Of a stretch of DNA of 64,000 nt, positions 8,619-18,539 are shown piece by piece; positions within the stretch are counted from its first letter, which is position 1, and each line of letters opens with the position of its first letter. The notes beneath the pieces were generated by a model, which searched no databases, was not told the DNA's origin, and saw only the letters and a list, made by a program, of their open reading frames with translations. The stretch lies in contig NZ_JACHYN010000012.1 of assembly GCF_014192915.1 (NCBI RefSeq), positions 124,001 through 188,000 of the forward strand. The letters run 5' to 3'. The translations under genes and the position numbers were made by a program. Origin of the DNA: Azospirillum sp. OGB3 (GTDB lineage Bacteria > Pseudomonadota > Alphaproteobacteria > Azospirillales > Azospirillaceae).

Positions 8619-8792
8619 TCAGAAGATCACCTCGCCGGCCAGCAGGGCGAGGACCAGGAAGACCAGGAAGATGATCAGCGCGATCCCGAAGAGGATTTTC
8701 GCGACTCCCGCGGTGGCCGACGACACGTTGGTGAAGCCGAGCGCGCCGGCGACCAGAGACACCACGAAAAAGATCAACGCCCATTTCAGCAT
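8619..8792 (-). CDS. DUF1328/YtjA-family small membrane protein, 57 aa
   Basis: Reading the minus strand gives a 57-aa protein that begins MLKWALIFFVVSLVAGALGF and ends LALLAGEVIF. It has two hydrophobic helices around a short loop (TNVSSATAGVAK). This is the DUF1328 (YtjA) inner-membrane family, which is typically 50-60 aa. The ATG at 8792 has AGGAG 7 nt upstream. Function is unknown; relatives are often stress-induced. It converges on the S41 peptidase gene. Confidence 0.88.
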   Translation of the reverse strand: MLKWALIFFVVSLVAGALGFTNVSSATAGVAKILFGIALIIFLVFLVLALLAGEVIF

Positions 8793-8938
8793 GGACCGCT
8801 CCTGCGTTTCCCGAAACCGGCCGGCTCGTCCGGCAGGGTAGGAACCTCGCGGACCGCTGCGGGTTCCCGCGGCGGCCGGTCCGCCCCTCCCTATTCGTCA
8901 GGGTCCGGAATTCCGCAGGATGGCCGCTCCGTTGCGGG

Positions 8939-9253
8939 TTACCACCCGGTGCCGGAGCGGTTCGGCAGGGATTGGCGGGTCATACCCTGGTCCATCCCGG
9001 ACTCGTTGGGCGACCGCGTGCGGCTTTGCGGCTCGCTCACGCCGGACCCGCTGTAGGGGCCGGGGCTGGAGCTGGTGGCGTTCGGGTTGACGTTCGGCTC
9101 GTCCACGCCCTGGCTGCCGGACATGCCGCCGCCCGTGAGGCCGCTGCCGGAGCCACCGCTGTTCATCCCGCTGCTGCCCGTTCCGCTGCCGTCCATGCCC
9201 GAACAGGCGGCCAGAAGCATCGCGGCCGACGCCGCGATCATCAGATTGCGCAT
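8939..9253 (-). CDS. Small Gly/Ser/Asn-rich lipoprotein
   Basis: A 104-aa predicted lipoprotein. The start MRNLMIAASAAMLLAACSG is a signal peptide with the lipobox LAAC (Cys at about residue 17). The mature part is low-complexity, rich in Gly, Ser, Met, Asn and Pro, with GSGTGSSGMNSGGSGSG-like runs and no recognisable domain. The ATG at 9253 has GGGAG 6 nt upstream; the longer frame to 9298 lacks this. It is probably anchored in the outer membrane. The function is unknown. Confidence 0.7.
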   Translation of the reverse strand: MRNLMIAASAAMLLAACSGMDGSGTGSSGMNSGGSGSGLTGGGMSGSQGVDEPNVNPNATSSSPGPYSGSGVSEPQSRTRSPNESGMDQGMTRQSLPNRSGTGW

Positions 9254-9352
9254 GTCGCACTCCCTACGTTGATGTCTTGAAGGTACAGCCCTTCTCAACG
9301 GACCCCGTCCGGGAGGGTTCCGATTTTAGGAGCGCGGGCACCCAAGGGTGTT

Positions 9353-9778
9353 TCAGCGTCCGGCGGCTTGGCGGCGCAGGGTCTTCAATTCGTCGAAGCG
9401 GGCGCTGACGTCGCGCATGACCGCCGCCATCCCCAGCATCGCGCCGTCCGCGTCCTTCAGCGGCACGATGGTGAACTCCACCGAGATGCGCGTTCCGTCC
9501 TTGCGCGTGGCCGGCACCGACAGCAGGTCGCCGCTGCCGTAACGGCTCTCCCCCGTCTTCATCACCTGATCGTAGCCGTCCCAATGGCGTTGGCGCTGGC
9601 GGTCCGGAATGATGATGTCCAGCGACTGGCCGAGCGCCTCGTCGGCGGTGAAGCCGAACACGCGCTCCGCCCCCGCGTTCCAGAAGCGGATGATGCCCTC
9701 GCGGTCGGAGTAGGCGATGGCCTCGGCCGGGCTGTTCAGCAGAGCCAGCCCAAGCCGTTGCAGATCGTTCTCGGTCAT
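9353..9778 (-). CDS. Single PAS-domain protein
   Basis: The 141-aa product is essentially one PAS domain with short tails. Residues about 10-125 show the PAS/PAC pattern: AIAYSDREGIIRFWNAGAERVFGFTADEALG, then the PAC strands GTRISVEFTIVPLKDADGAMLGMAAVMRDVSARF. There is no output domain, so it probably acts as a stand-alone sensor or partner, binding a small ligand or flavin/haem. It lies 28 nt downstream of the 2Fe-2S oxidoreductase gene on the same strand, so it may belong to the same SoxR-controlled transcript and sense redox state; that link is inference. Confidence 0.85.
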   Translation of the reverse strand: MTENDLQRLGLALLNSPAEAIAYSDREGIIRFWNAGAERVFGFTADEALGQSLDIIIPDRQRQRHWDGYDQVMKTGESRYGSGDLLSVPATRKDGTRISVEFTIVPLKDADGAMLGMAAVMRDVSARFDELKTLRRQAAGR

Positions 9779-9806
9779 GAGTTTCCCCTTCGTCCCTGTG
9801 TTTCAG

Positions 9807-10790
9807 TCAAATGTCCAGAACCAGGCGTGCGCTGCGGGCGCGCGACACGCAGATCATCATCGTCTTGCCGGCGGCGCGCTCGGCGTCGGACAGGACGCTG
9901 TCGCGATGGTCGGGCTCCCCCTCCAGCACCGCCGTCTCGCAGGTGCCGCAGATTCCCTGCTCGCACGAGGAGTCGACGCGAACGCCCGCGGCGTCGAGCG
10001 CGTCCAGCACGCTCACCCCCTCCTTCACCACGACGGTCACGTTGGAGCGGGCGCAGACGACCTCGAAGCGATCGTCCGGCGCCGCGTCACGCCCGGCATC
10101 CGCGCGCGGCGCGAACCACTCGAACCGCACGTCCTGCGACGGCCGCGCCGCATCCGCGACCGCGTCCATCAAGCGCTGCGGGCCGCAGCAATAGATCAGG
10201 GCATCGTCGGGCGTCGCCGCGAGCAGGTCGGCCACCGCCAGCCGCCGGCCTTCGTCCGCGGCATGAACCACCACCGCGCCGTTGCCCAGCGCGCGAAGCT
10301 CGGCAAGGAACGGCGCCTCGGCCGCGCTGCGCACGCAATAATGCAGGACCCAGTCGGCTCCCCGGCGCGCCGCCTCGCGGATCATCGGCAGCAGGGGCGT
10401 GATGCCGATGCCCCCGGCGATGAACACATAGCGCGGGGCGGCGTCGAAGCGGAAGTTGTTGCGGGGCGGAGCGACGGTGACGGCGGTGCCGAGCCGCAAT
10501 TCCCCGTGGATGAAGCGCGATCCCCGCCCGCCCGGCAGATTCAGCACGGCGATCCGATAGGCGGAGCGGTCCGCCGGGTCGCCGCACAAGGAGTAGGAGC
10601 GCACCGCCCCGTCGGGCAGATGCACGTCGATGTGCGCGCCCGGCTCGTAGGGCGGCAAGTCCTCGCCCTCCAGGTCGCGCAGTTCCACCAGCAGCACCTG
10701 CGGTGCGACCCGCTCCATATGATGGACGCGCAGCGACCGCGTCGTTGCCGGCGACCGCTGCGCATTCTCCCTGAGACCGGTTGTCGTCAT
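9807..10790 (-). CDS. PDR/VanB-family oxidoreductase (FMN, NAD and C-terminal 2Fe-2S)
   Basis: A phthalate-dioxygenase-reductase-type electron-transfer protein. A flavin-binding barrel carries RSYSLCGDP, the NAD domain has FIAGGIGITPLLPM and YCCGP, and the C-terminal plant-type 2Fe-2S ferredoxin has CEQGICGTC plus a distal Cys in MICVSRA. It normally hands NAD(P)H electrons to an oxygenase, but no oxygenase gene is adjacent. The open frame reaches ATG 10886, but the predicted SoxR promoter would start transcription near 10883, so the internal ATG 10790 (327 aa, usual family length) is preferred. Control by SoxR is strongly suggested by the box at 10898-10917. Confidence 0.88.
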   Translation of the reverse strand: MTTTGLRENAQRSPATTRSLRVHHMERVAPQVLLVELRDLEGEDLPPYEPGAHIDVHLPDGAVRSYSLCGDPADRSAYRIAVLNLPGGRGSRFIHGELRLGTAVTVAPPRNNFRFDAAPRYVFIAGGIGITPLLPMIREAARRGADWVLHYCVRSAAEAPFLAELRALGNGAVVVHAADEGRRLAVADLLAATPDDALIYCCGPQRLMDAVADAARPSQDVRFEWFAPRADAGRDAAPDDRFEVVCARSNVTVVVKEGVSVLDALDAAGVRVDSSCEQGICGTCETAVLEGEPDHRDSVLSDAERAAGKTMMICVSRARSARLVLDI

Positions 10791-10889
10791 TCCTTCGCCC
10801 GCCCGGGTGGTTGCTCCATCCTGCACCTCGACCTGCGTCCGGACGTCCGTCGTGCGGCGCGTCTCTGGCATGCCAGATACATTCATGCC

Positions 10890-10919
10890 ACTCTAGAACC
10901 TCAAGTTAACTTGAGGTCA
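10890..10919 (-). promoter_or_regulatory. SoxR box within a 19-bp-spacer promoter
   Basis: A perfect 20-bp palindrome at 10898-10917 contains CCTCAAGTTAACTTGAGG, the sequence of the E. coli soxS operator. On the minus strand, TTGACC (-35, 10919-10914) and TAGAGT (-10, 10895-10890) flank it with a 19-bp spacer, the overlong spacing typical of MerR-family SoxR promoters. It points at the PDR-type oxidoreductase. The rest of 10791-11021 also holds the palindrome CTGGCATGCCAG (10865-10876). Confidence 0.88.
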
Positions 10920-11021
10920 AGGGCTAAGAACGTCCTGCCGTTCGGGGAACCGTCCCGGCTCCGCTCGGTTGCCGAGGGGTAAAGCGACTTCATCACGACC
11001 GTTTGCGACGGAGACTCCCTC

Positions 11022-12776
11022 ATGGCGAGCACGGCTTCCGACATCCTGGTGGATGTCCTGGTGGATTGGGGTGTGGACACGATCTTCGGCATGCCCGGCG
11101 ACGGCATCAACGGCATCGTCGAGGCGTTGCGCCGCCGCCAGGACGAGATCCGCTTCATCCAGGTCCGTCACGAGGAGGCGGCGGCCTTCGCCGCCTGCGG
11201 CTACGCCAAGTTCACCGGGAGGCTGGGCGTGTGCATCGCCACCTCCGGCCCCGGGGGGCTGCATCTGCTGAACGGTCTCTACGACGCCAAGCTCGACCAC
11301 CAGCCGGTGCTGGCGATCACCGGGCTGCAATACCACGACCTCGTCGGCACCTACACCCAGCAGGATGTGGAGCTGGACAAGGTGTTCCAGGACGTCGCGC
11401 TCTACAACCAGCGCATCATGGGGGCGGCGCATGTCCGCAACATCGCCAACCTGGCCTGCCGCACCGCGCTCGCCCACCGCGGCGTGTCGCACATCACCAT
11501 CCCCGTCGATCTGCAGGAGCAGGGCATCGGCGCCGACATGCGGGCGCCGCGCAACGTGAAGGGCCACAACACCGCCCTGTTCGCCCCACAGCTTCCCGTC
11601 CCGTCGGAGGCGCAGACCCGCCGCGCCGTGGAGATCCTCGACGCCGGCAAGCGCGTCGTCATCCTGGCCGGCCAGGGCGCGCTGAGGGCGACCGACCAGC
11701 TCGAACGGCTGGCCGACAAGCTGGGGGCGGTGATCGTCAAGGCGCTGCTGGGCAAGGCCGCGGTGCCGGACGACAGCCCCTTCACCACCGGACAGGTCGG
11801 TCTGCTCGGCACCGCCCCCTCTCAGGAGGCGCTGGAGACCTGCGACACGCTGCTGATCGCCGGATCGACCTTCCCCTACATCGAGTATTACCCGAAGCCG
11901 GGGCAGGCCCGCGCCATCCAGATCGATATCGACGCGGCGCGCATCGGCCTGCGCTACCCGGTGGAGGCCGGGCTGGTCGGCGACTGCGGGCTGGCGCTGG
12001 ACATCCTGACCGAGCGGGTGCGGCGGCACGAGGACCGCTCCTTCCTGAAGACGGCGCAGGCGGGCAAGGCGGAGTGGATGAAGCTGATGGAGGAGCGCGG
12101 CACCCGCCCCGACCTGCCGATGAAGCCGCAGGTCGTCGCGTGGGAGCTGGGCAAGCGCCTGTCCGACACGGCCATCGTCGCCTGCGACAGCGGCACAATC
12201 GCCACCTGGTGGGCGCGGCAGATTCCGGCGCGGCGCGGCCAGATGCACTCCCTGTCCGGCAACCTCGCCACCATGGCGCCGGGCGTCCCCTACGCCATCG
12301 CGGCGCAGCTCGCCCATCCCGGACGGCAGGTGATCGCCTATGTCGGGGACGGCGGCTTTTCCATGCTGATGGCCGACTTCGCCACGGCGGTGAAGTACAA
12401 GCTGCCGATCAAGGTCATCATCAACAACAACAACTCGCTCGGCCAGATCAAGTGGGAGCAGATCGCCATGCTCGGCAACCCCGAGTATGTCTGTGATCTC
12501 CAGCCCATCGACTTCGCCAAGGTGGCGGAGGCCTGCGGCGGCCGGGGCTTCACCATCACCGACCCGAAGGACTGCGGCGCCACGCTGGACGCCGCCCTCG
12601 CCCATCCCGGACCGGTGGTGGTGGACTGCCTCGTCGACACCAACGAGCCGCCGATGCCGCCGAAGGTCCAGGCCAAGCAGGCCCTGCACTTCACCGAGGC
12701 GCTGGCCCGCGGCACCCCCGACGCCCTGAAGATCGCCGCCACCGTCTTCAAGGGCCGTGCCCGCGAGGTGATCTGA
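11022..12776 (+). CDS. TPP-dependent pyruvate oxidase/dehydrogenase-like enzyme (PoxB family)
   Basis: A 584-aa TPP enzyme with PYR, central and PP domains. FGMPGDGINGIVEAL and RHEEAAAFAACGYAKFTG carry the catalytic Glu. The C-terminal TPP motif YVGDGGFSMLMADFATA is followed by INNNNSLGQIKWEQ, the arrangement in pyruvate:quinone oxidoreductase-like proteins. PoxB decarboxylates pyruvate to acetate and passes electrons to quinone at the membrane. Whether this paralogue uses pyruvate is not certain. ATG 11022 follows GGAG 8 nt upstream. It is divergent from the oxidoreductase across the SoxR region; the box is oriented towards the oxidoreductase, so SoxR control of this gene is doubtful. Confidence 0.85.
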   Translation: MASTASDILVDVLVDWGVDTIFGMPGDGINGIVEALRRRQDEIRFIQVRHEEAAAFAACGYAKFTGRLGVCIATSGPGGLHLLNGLYDAKLDHQPVLAITGLQYHDLVGTYTQQDVELDKVFQDVALYNQRIMGAAHVRNIANLACRTALAHRGVSHITIPVDLQEQGIGADMRAPRNVKGHNTALFAPQLPVPSEAQTRRAVEILDAGKRVVILAGQGALRATDQLERLADKLGAVIVKALLGKAAVPDDSPFTTGQVGLLGTAPSQEALETCDTLLIAGSTFPYIEYYPKPGQARAIQIDIDAARIGLRYPVEAGLVGDCGLALDILTERVRRHEDRSFLKTAQAGKAEWMKLMEERGTRPDLPMKPQVVAWELGKRLSDTAIVACDSGTIATWWARQIPARRGQMHSLSGNLATMAPGVPYAIAAQLAHPGRQVIAYVGDGGFSMLMADFATAVKYKLPIKVIINNNNSLGQIKWEQIAMLGNPEYVCDLQPIDFAKVAEACGGRGFTITDPKDCGATLDAALAHPGPVVVDCLVDTNEPPMPPKVQAKQALHFTEALARGTPDALKIAATVFKGRAREVI

Positions 12777-12809
12777 GGCGCGGACCGGCGGGGAAGGAGG
12801 GGCACCCGA

Positions 12810-13937
12810 TCAGGCGGCGCGCCCCACCCCCTGCTGCGATCCCTGCTGGGGGGCCGCGTCGGTCATCGCATAGTTGCGCCCGAAGCGGTTGGCGATGAAG
12901 TCGGCGTAGCGCACCTCCTCCTGCTTCACGAAGCCCCGCTGCGGCAGCGTGCCGTCGGCCAGCAGGTCGAGCACGGCGCACATGCCCGACGCCGTGGTGA
13001 TCTGGATGCCGTTGTAGAAGGTGCCGCCGATCTCCCGCCCATAGATCTTGTTGGCGTAGGTTTCCTGGAGCAGCCGTCCCCGCTTCGTCCCGGTCACCGT
13101 CACGAAGATCAGCACGACGTCCTGGAGGGTCGCCGGGATCGAGTGCTCCAGAATGTCCTTCAGCAGCTCCCGCCGGCTGCCCAGCCGCAGGTCGTGCAGC
13201 AGCGCCTTCATCAGGTCCCGGTGTCCCGGATAGCGGACGGAGCGGTAGTTGAGCGTCCGCACCTTGCCCGCCAGCGTCTCGCACAGCGTGCCCAGCCCGC
13301 CCGAGGTGTTGAACGCCTCGTACAGCACGCCGTCGAGGGAGAATTCCTCGCGCTCCTCCAGGGGCGGGACGGAGACGAGGCGGCCTTCGACGATGGCCTC
13401 GCAGGGCTCCAGATACTCGTTGATGACGCCCTCGGTGCTCCAGGTCAGGTTGTAGTTCAGGGCGTTGGACGGGTATTTCGGCAGGGCGCCGACGCGCATC
13501 CGCACCGTGTCCAGCGCGTCGAAGCGCGAGGCCACGTCGTTGGCGACGATGGAGATGAAGCCCGGCGCCAGCCCGCACTGCGGAATGAAGGCGCAGGGAG
13601 CGCCGTCGGCCAGTTCCTTGACGCGCCGCGTGCTCGCCACGTCCTCGGTCAGGTCGAGGTAGTGGGTGCCGGCGTCCCGCGCCGCCTCCGCCACGCCGAC
13701 GGTCAGGTGGTAGGGCAGCGCGCTCAGCACCGCGAATTTGCCGCGCATCGCCTCGGCGAGGTCGGCGGGGTTGGCGGCGTCGACCACGCGCGTCTCCATC
13801 CGCGGGTGGGCGGGCAGCCGCTCCAGCGCGTCCGCCGAACGGTCGGCAACGGTCACCCGGTAATCGCCCGTGGCCTTCAGGAAGTCGCCGATGGTCTCGC
13901 CGATCTTGCCGCCGCCCATCAGAAGAATGTCGCGCAT
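12810..13937 (-). CDS. Lysine 6-dehydrogenase / saccharopine dehydrogenase-family protein
   Basis: A 375-aa NAD(P)-dependent enzyme. The N-terminal Rossmann domain starts MRDILLMGGGKIGETIGDFL, and the C-terminal substrate domain includes IPQCGLAPGFISIVANDVA and YPSNALNYNLTWSTEGVINEY. The length (far shorter than animal LKR/SDH) and layout match bacterial LysDH of the Agrobacterium type, which deaminates L-lysine to allysine. It may equally be a monofunctional saccharopine dehydrogenase. ATG 13937 follows GGGG 9 nt upstream. It is divergent from an Lrp/AsnC gene and shares the operator at 13964-13982. The ALDH7 gene at 345-1847 would take the next catabolic step. Confidence 0.85.
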   Translation of the reverse strand: MRDILLMGGGKIGETIGDFLKATGDYRVTVADRSADALERLPAHPRMETRVVDAANPADLAEAMRGKFAVLSALPYHLTVGVAEAARDAGTHYLDLTEDVASTRRVKELADGAPCAFIPQCGLAPGFISIVANDVASRFDALDTVRMRVGALPKYPSNALNYNLTWSTEGVINEYLEPCEAIVEGRLVSVPPLEEREEFSLDGVLYEAFNTSGGLGTLCETLAGKVRTLNYRSVRYPGHRDLMKALLHDLRLGSRRELLKDILEHSIPATLQDVVLIFVTVTGTKRGRLLQETYANKIYGREIGGTFYNGIQITTASGMCAVLDLLADGTLPQRGFVKQEEVRYADFIANRFGRNYAMTDAAPQQGSQQGVGRAA

Positions 13938-13963
13938 CGTCCCGTACCCCCAGCTTCGTTGGT

Positions 13964-13982
13964 TTGCGTCGTTATGACGCAA
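13964..13982. promoter_or_regulatory. Inverted repeat, candidate Lrp-type operator
   Basis: TTGCGTC and GACGCAA form perfect 7-bp arms around GTTAT, 27 bp upstream of the dehydrogenase start and about 90 bp before the Lrp gene. Size and symmetry fit an Lrp/AsnC dimer site. Confidence 0.6.
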
Positions 13983-14069
13983 TCTTGACCGGACGGCCTG
14001 TCGATGTGCAGGGTGCAGGGTGACGAAACGCCCGAAATTGGTCGGCGGATTGACGGAAAGGCCGGCGAT

Positions 14070-14498
14070 ATGATGGACGAGCTGGATCAGCAGCTTCTCG
14101 ACGCGCTTCAGGACAACGCGCGGGAGCCCACCGCCGCGCTGGCCCGCCGCCTGCGCGTGTCGCGCAGCACGGTGCAGAGCCGCATCCAGCGGCTGGAGGA
14201 GCGCGGGGTGATCGCCGGCTACACGGTGCGGCTGTCGGACGAGACGGCGCGCCGGATGATCCGCGCCCACGTCTCCATCAACCTGTCGCCTAAGCTGACC
14301 GCCGCCGTGGTCCAGGCGCTGAAGCGGATTCCGGAGGTGCGGGCGCTCCACGCCATCAGCGGCGCGCACGACCTGATCGCCGTGGTGCGGACCGGGACGA
14401 TGAAGGAGATGGACGCGCTGATCGACCGCATCGGCGCCATCGACGGGATCGAGCGGACGACCTCGTCGATCATCATGGCGACGAAGTTCGAGCGGTGA
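14070..14498 (+). CDS. Lrp/AsnC-family transcriptional regulator
   Basis: The 142-aa product has an N-terminal helix-turn-helix (LDQQLLDALQDNAREPTAAL then RRLRVSRSTVQSRIQRLEERG) and a C-terminal RAM ligand-binding domain with VRALHAISGAHDLIAVVR. The frame extends to 14004, but ATG 14070 (or 14073) has GGAAAGG 8 nt upstream and gives the usual Lrp length. Divergent placement next to lysine 6-dehydrogenase suggests that it senses lysine or a breakdown product and controls that gene. It ends at a strong terminator. Confidence 0.9.
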   Translation: MMDELDQQLLDALQDNAREPTAALARRLRVSRSTVQSRIQRLEERGVIAGYTVRLSDETARRMIRAHVSINLSPKLTAAVVQALKRIPEVRALHAISGAHDLIAVVRTGTMKEMDALIDRIGAIDGIERTTSSIIMATKFER

Positions 14499-14507
14499 AA
14501 AAGAAAA

Positions 14508-14542
14508 GCCCCTCTTCCCTGGACGGGAAGAGGGGCCTTTTT
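14508..14542. terminator. Strong bidirectional Rho-independent terminator
   Basis: A perfect 12-bp stem (GCCCCTCTTCCC at 14508-14519 with 14525-14536) has a 5-nt loop, a T run to the right and an A run to the left. It lies between the convergent Lrp gene and the molybdenum hydroxylase large subunit. Confidence 0.95.
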
Positions 14543-14558
14543 CCAGCGTGACGGAGCG

Positions 14559-16760
<2,202 letters not shown>

Positions 16761-16763
16761 GGC

Positions 16764-17222
16764 TCAGGCCCCCATCGCCTTGGCGGCGTCCTTGATGGCC
16801 GCGCGGATGCGCGGGTAGGTGGCGCAGCGGCAGACGTTGCCGTCCATCGCCGCGTCGATGTCGTCGTCGGTGGGGTTGCGGTTGTCGGTCAGCAGCGCCA
16901 CGGCGCTCATGATCTGGCCGGACTGGCAGTAGCCGCACTGCACCACGTCCAGCTTCTGCCAGGCGGCCTGGACGGCCTCGGCGGCTTTGCCGGACACACC
17001 CTCGATCGTGGTGATCTTCGTGCCGGCGGCGGATTCCGCCGGGGTCTGGCAGGCGCGGACCGGCGTGCCGTCCATATGGACGGTGCAGGCGCCGCACTGG
17101 GCGATGCCGCAGCCGAACTTGGTGCCGGTCAGGTTCAGCTCGTCCCGCAGGACCCACAGAAGCGGCATGTCGCCGGGCACGTCGACGTCCCGGTCCTGCC
17201 CGTTGATGTTCAAACGAATCAT
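16764..17222 (-). CDS. Molybdenum hydroxylase 2Fe-2S subunit (isoquinoline 1-oxidoreductase alpha-like)
   Basis: The 152-aa small subunit has two 2Fe-2S domains. The N-terminal plant-type cluster has CGIAQCGACTV with a downstream Cys in VRACQTP, and the C-terminal cluster has CGYCQSGQIM and VCRCATY. It relays electrons from the molybdenum centre of the adjacent large subunit. The start at 17222 gives the conserved MIRLNINGQ opening and has AGGGAT upstream; the longer frame to 17417 adds unrelated basic sequence. There is no signal of its own, so it is presumably exported with the Tat-bearing partner. Confidence 0.92.
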   Translation of the reverse strand: MIRLNINGQDRDVDVPGDMPLLWVLRDELNLTGTKFGCGIAQCGACTVHMDGTPVRACQTPAESAAGTKITTIEGVSGKAAEAVQAAWQKLDVVQCGYCQSGQIMSAVALLTDNRNPTDDDIDAAMDGNVCRCATYPRIRAAIKDAAKAMGA

Positions 17223-17500
17223 CGGATGATCCCTGTCTCTCGACTCTGCCTGTCGGGTATTATGGTGCGGGCCTTCGGCGGGCATTCCTTTGCGCGAATC
17301 CCAGCGTCGAAAAGACCGTGTGCAGTATGGTCGCATCCGGCGGGTGCGGCGAACAGCCCAGCGTGGGAGTCGGGCTTTTGCGGAAGCGCCCGACCGATCT
17401 GTTCGTTCGGCCCGCAAACGTGACCACGATCATCCTAACCGCTTCGTTGCGAGCCGAATAGCCGGTACAATCCGCTTGAGCTTATGAATTTGGTGCATGA

Positions 17501-18394
17501 ATGAACCGGAACGACCTCAGCGATCTGGCGGCCTTCGCCATCGTGGCGGAGGAGGGGAGCTTCACGCGGGCGGCGGCCCGGCTGGGCATGTCCCAATCCG
17601 CGCTCAGCCACGCCATGAAGGCGCTGGAGGACCGGCTGGGCCTGCGGTTGCTGGCCCGCACCACCCGCAGCGTGTCCACGACGGAGGCCGGGCAGCGGCT
17701 GCTCCGCACCCTGCGGCCGGCGCTGGACGATATCGCCGCCGGGCTCGCCGCGGTGGGGGAACTGCGCGAGAAGCCCGCCGGCACGTTGCGCATCACCACC
17801 GGCAAGCACGCCGCCGTCCGGTTGTTGTGGCCGGTGCTGTCGCGTTTCCTTGCCGACTATCCGGAGGTGCAGGTGGAACTGTCCATCGACAGCAGCCTGA
17901 CCGACATCGTGGCCAGCCGCTTCGACGCCGGGGTCCGGCTGGGCGAGCAGGTCGAGAAGGACATGATCGCGGTGCGCATCGGCCCGGACATCCGGGCGGC
18001 CATCGTCGGGGCGCCCTCCTACTTCGCACAGCGTCCGGTGCCCTGCGCCCCGCAGGATCTGGCCGGGCACGACTGCATCAACTACCGCTTCACCTCGTCC
18101 GGCGCCGTCTATGTCTGGGAGTTCGAGGAGGACGGGCACCCGGTGAACGTTCGCGTGTCGGGATCGCTGGTGTCGAACGACATGGACGTCATCATGGCCG
18201 CCGTCTTGGACGGGCGGGGACTGGCCTACATTTTCGAGGACGAGGTGGCGGAGCACATCGCCGCCGGGCGGCTGGTCCGCGTGCTGGACGACTGGTGCAC
18301 ACCGTTTCCCGGCTATTACCTCTACTATCCCAGCCGTCGGCAGATCCCGCCGGCCCTGGCCGCGCTGGTCGACGCGCTGCGCTACCGACTGTAG
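17501..18394 (+). CDS. LysR-type transcriptional regulator
   Basis: A 297-aa LTTR. The N-terminal helix-turn-helix is SFTRAAARLGMSQSALSHAMKALEDRLG, followed by an effector domain with SRFDAGVRLGEQVEKDMIAVRIG typical of the AaeR/DmlR-like branch. It is divergent from the molybdenum hydroxylase genes across 278 bp (17223-17500), where I see only weak repeats (ATGAAT at 17484 and 17498), so it is a candidate regulator of that enzyme. Its stop codon lies inside a 9-bp tandem repeat. Confidence 0.9.
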   Translation: MNRNDLSDLAAFAIVAEEGSFTRAAARLGMSQSALSHAMKALEDRLGLRLLARTTRSVSTTEAGQRLLRTLRPALDDIAAGLAAVGELREKPAGTLRITTGKHAAVRLLWPVLSRFLADYPEVQVELSIDSSLTDIVASRFDAGVRLGEQVEKDMIAVRIGPDIRAAIVGAPSYFAQRPVPCAPQDLAGHDCINYRFTSSGAVYVWEFEEDGHPVNVRVSGSLVSNDMDVIMAAVLDGRGLAYIFEDEVAEHIAAGRLVRVLDDWCTPFPGYYLYYPSRRQIPPALAALVDALRYRL

Positions 18395-18420
18395 CGACTG
18401 TAGCGACTGTAGCGACTGTG
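18386..18420 (+). repeat. 9-bp tandem repeat spanning the LysR stop codon
   Basis: CGACTGTAG is present three times in full plus a fourth copy truncated to CGACTGT. The unit is in frame and reads Arg-Leu-stop, so the gene carries three successive in-frame stop codons. It looks like slippage-type expansion. Confidence 0.9.
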
Positions 18421-18539
18421 CAACGTACGCATGCCGATTCCGCGCTCCGGACAGATCCGAAAAAGGATTATTAACGTACCAAAAGATTAAGGTAATCGGA
18501 GCAAGCGGTGCAGAGCCGCCGGAACGGGATGAACGCCGG

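Noticed and set aside
10886..10922. Plus-strand SoxR promoter for the PoxB-like gene
   Set aside because: In the plus direction no acceptable -35/-10 pair flanks the box at 19 bp, whereas the minus strand has TTGACC and TAGAGT.
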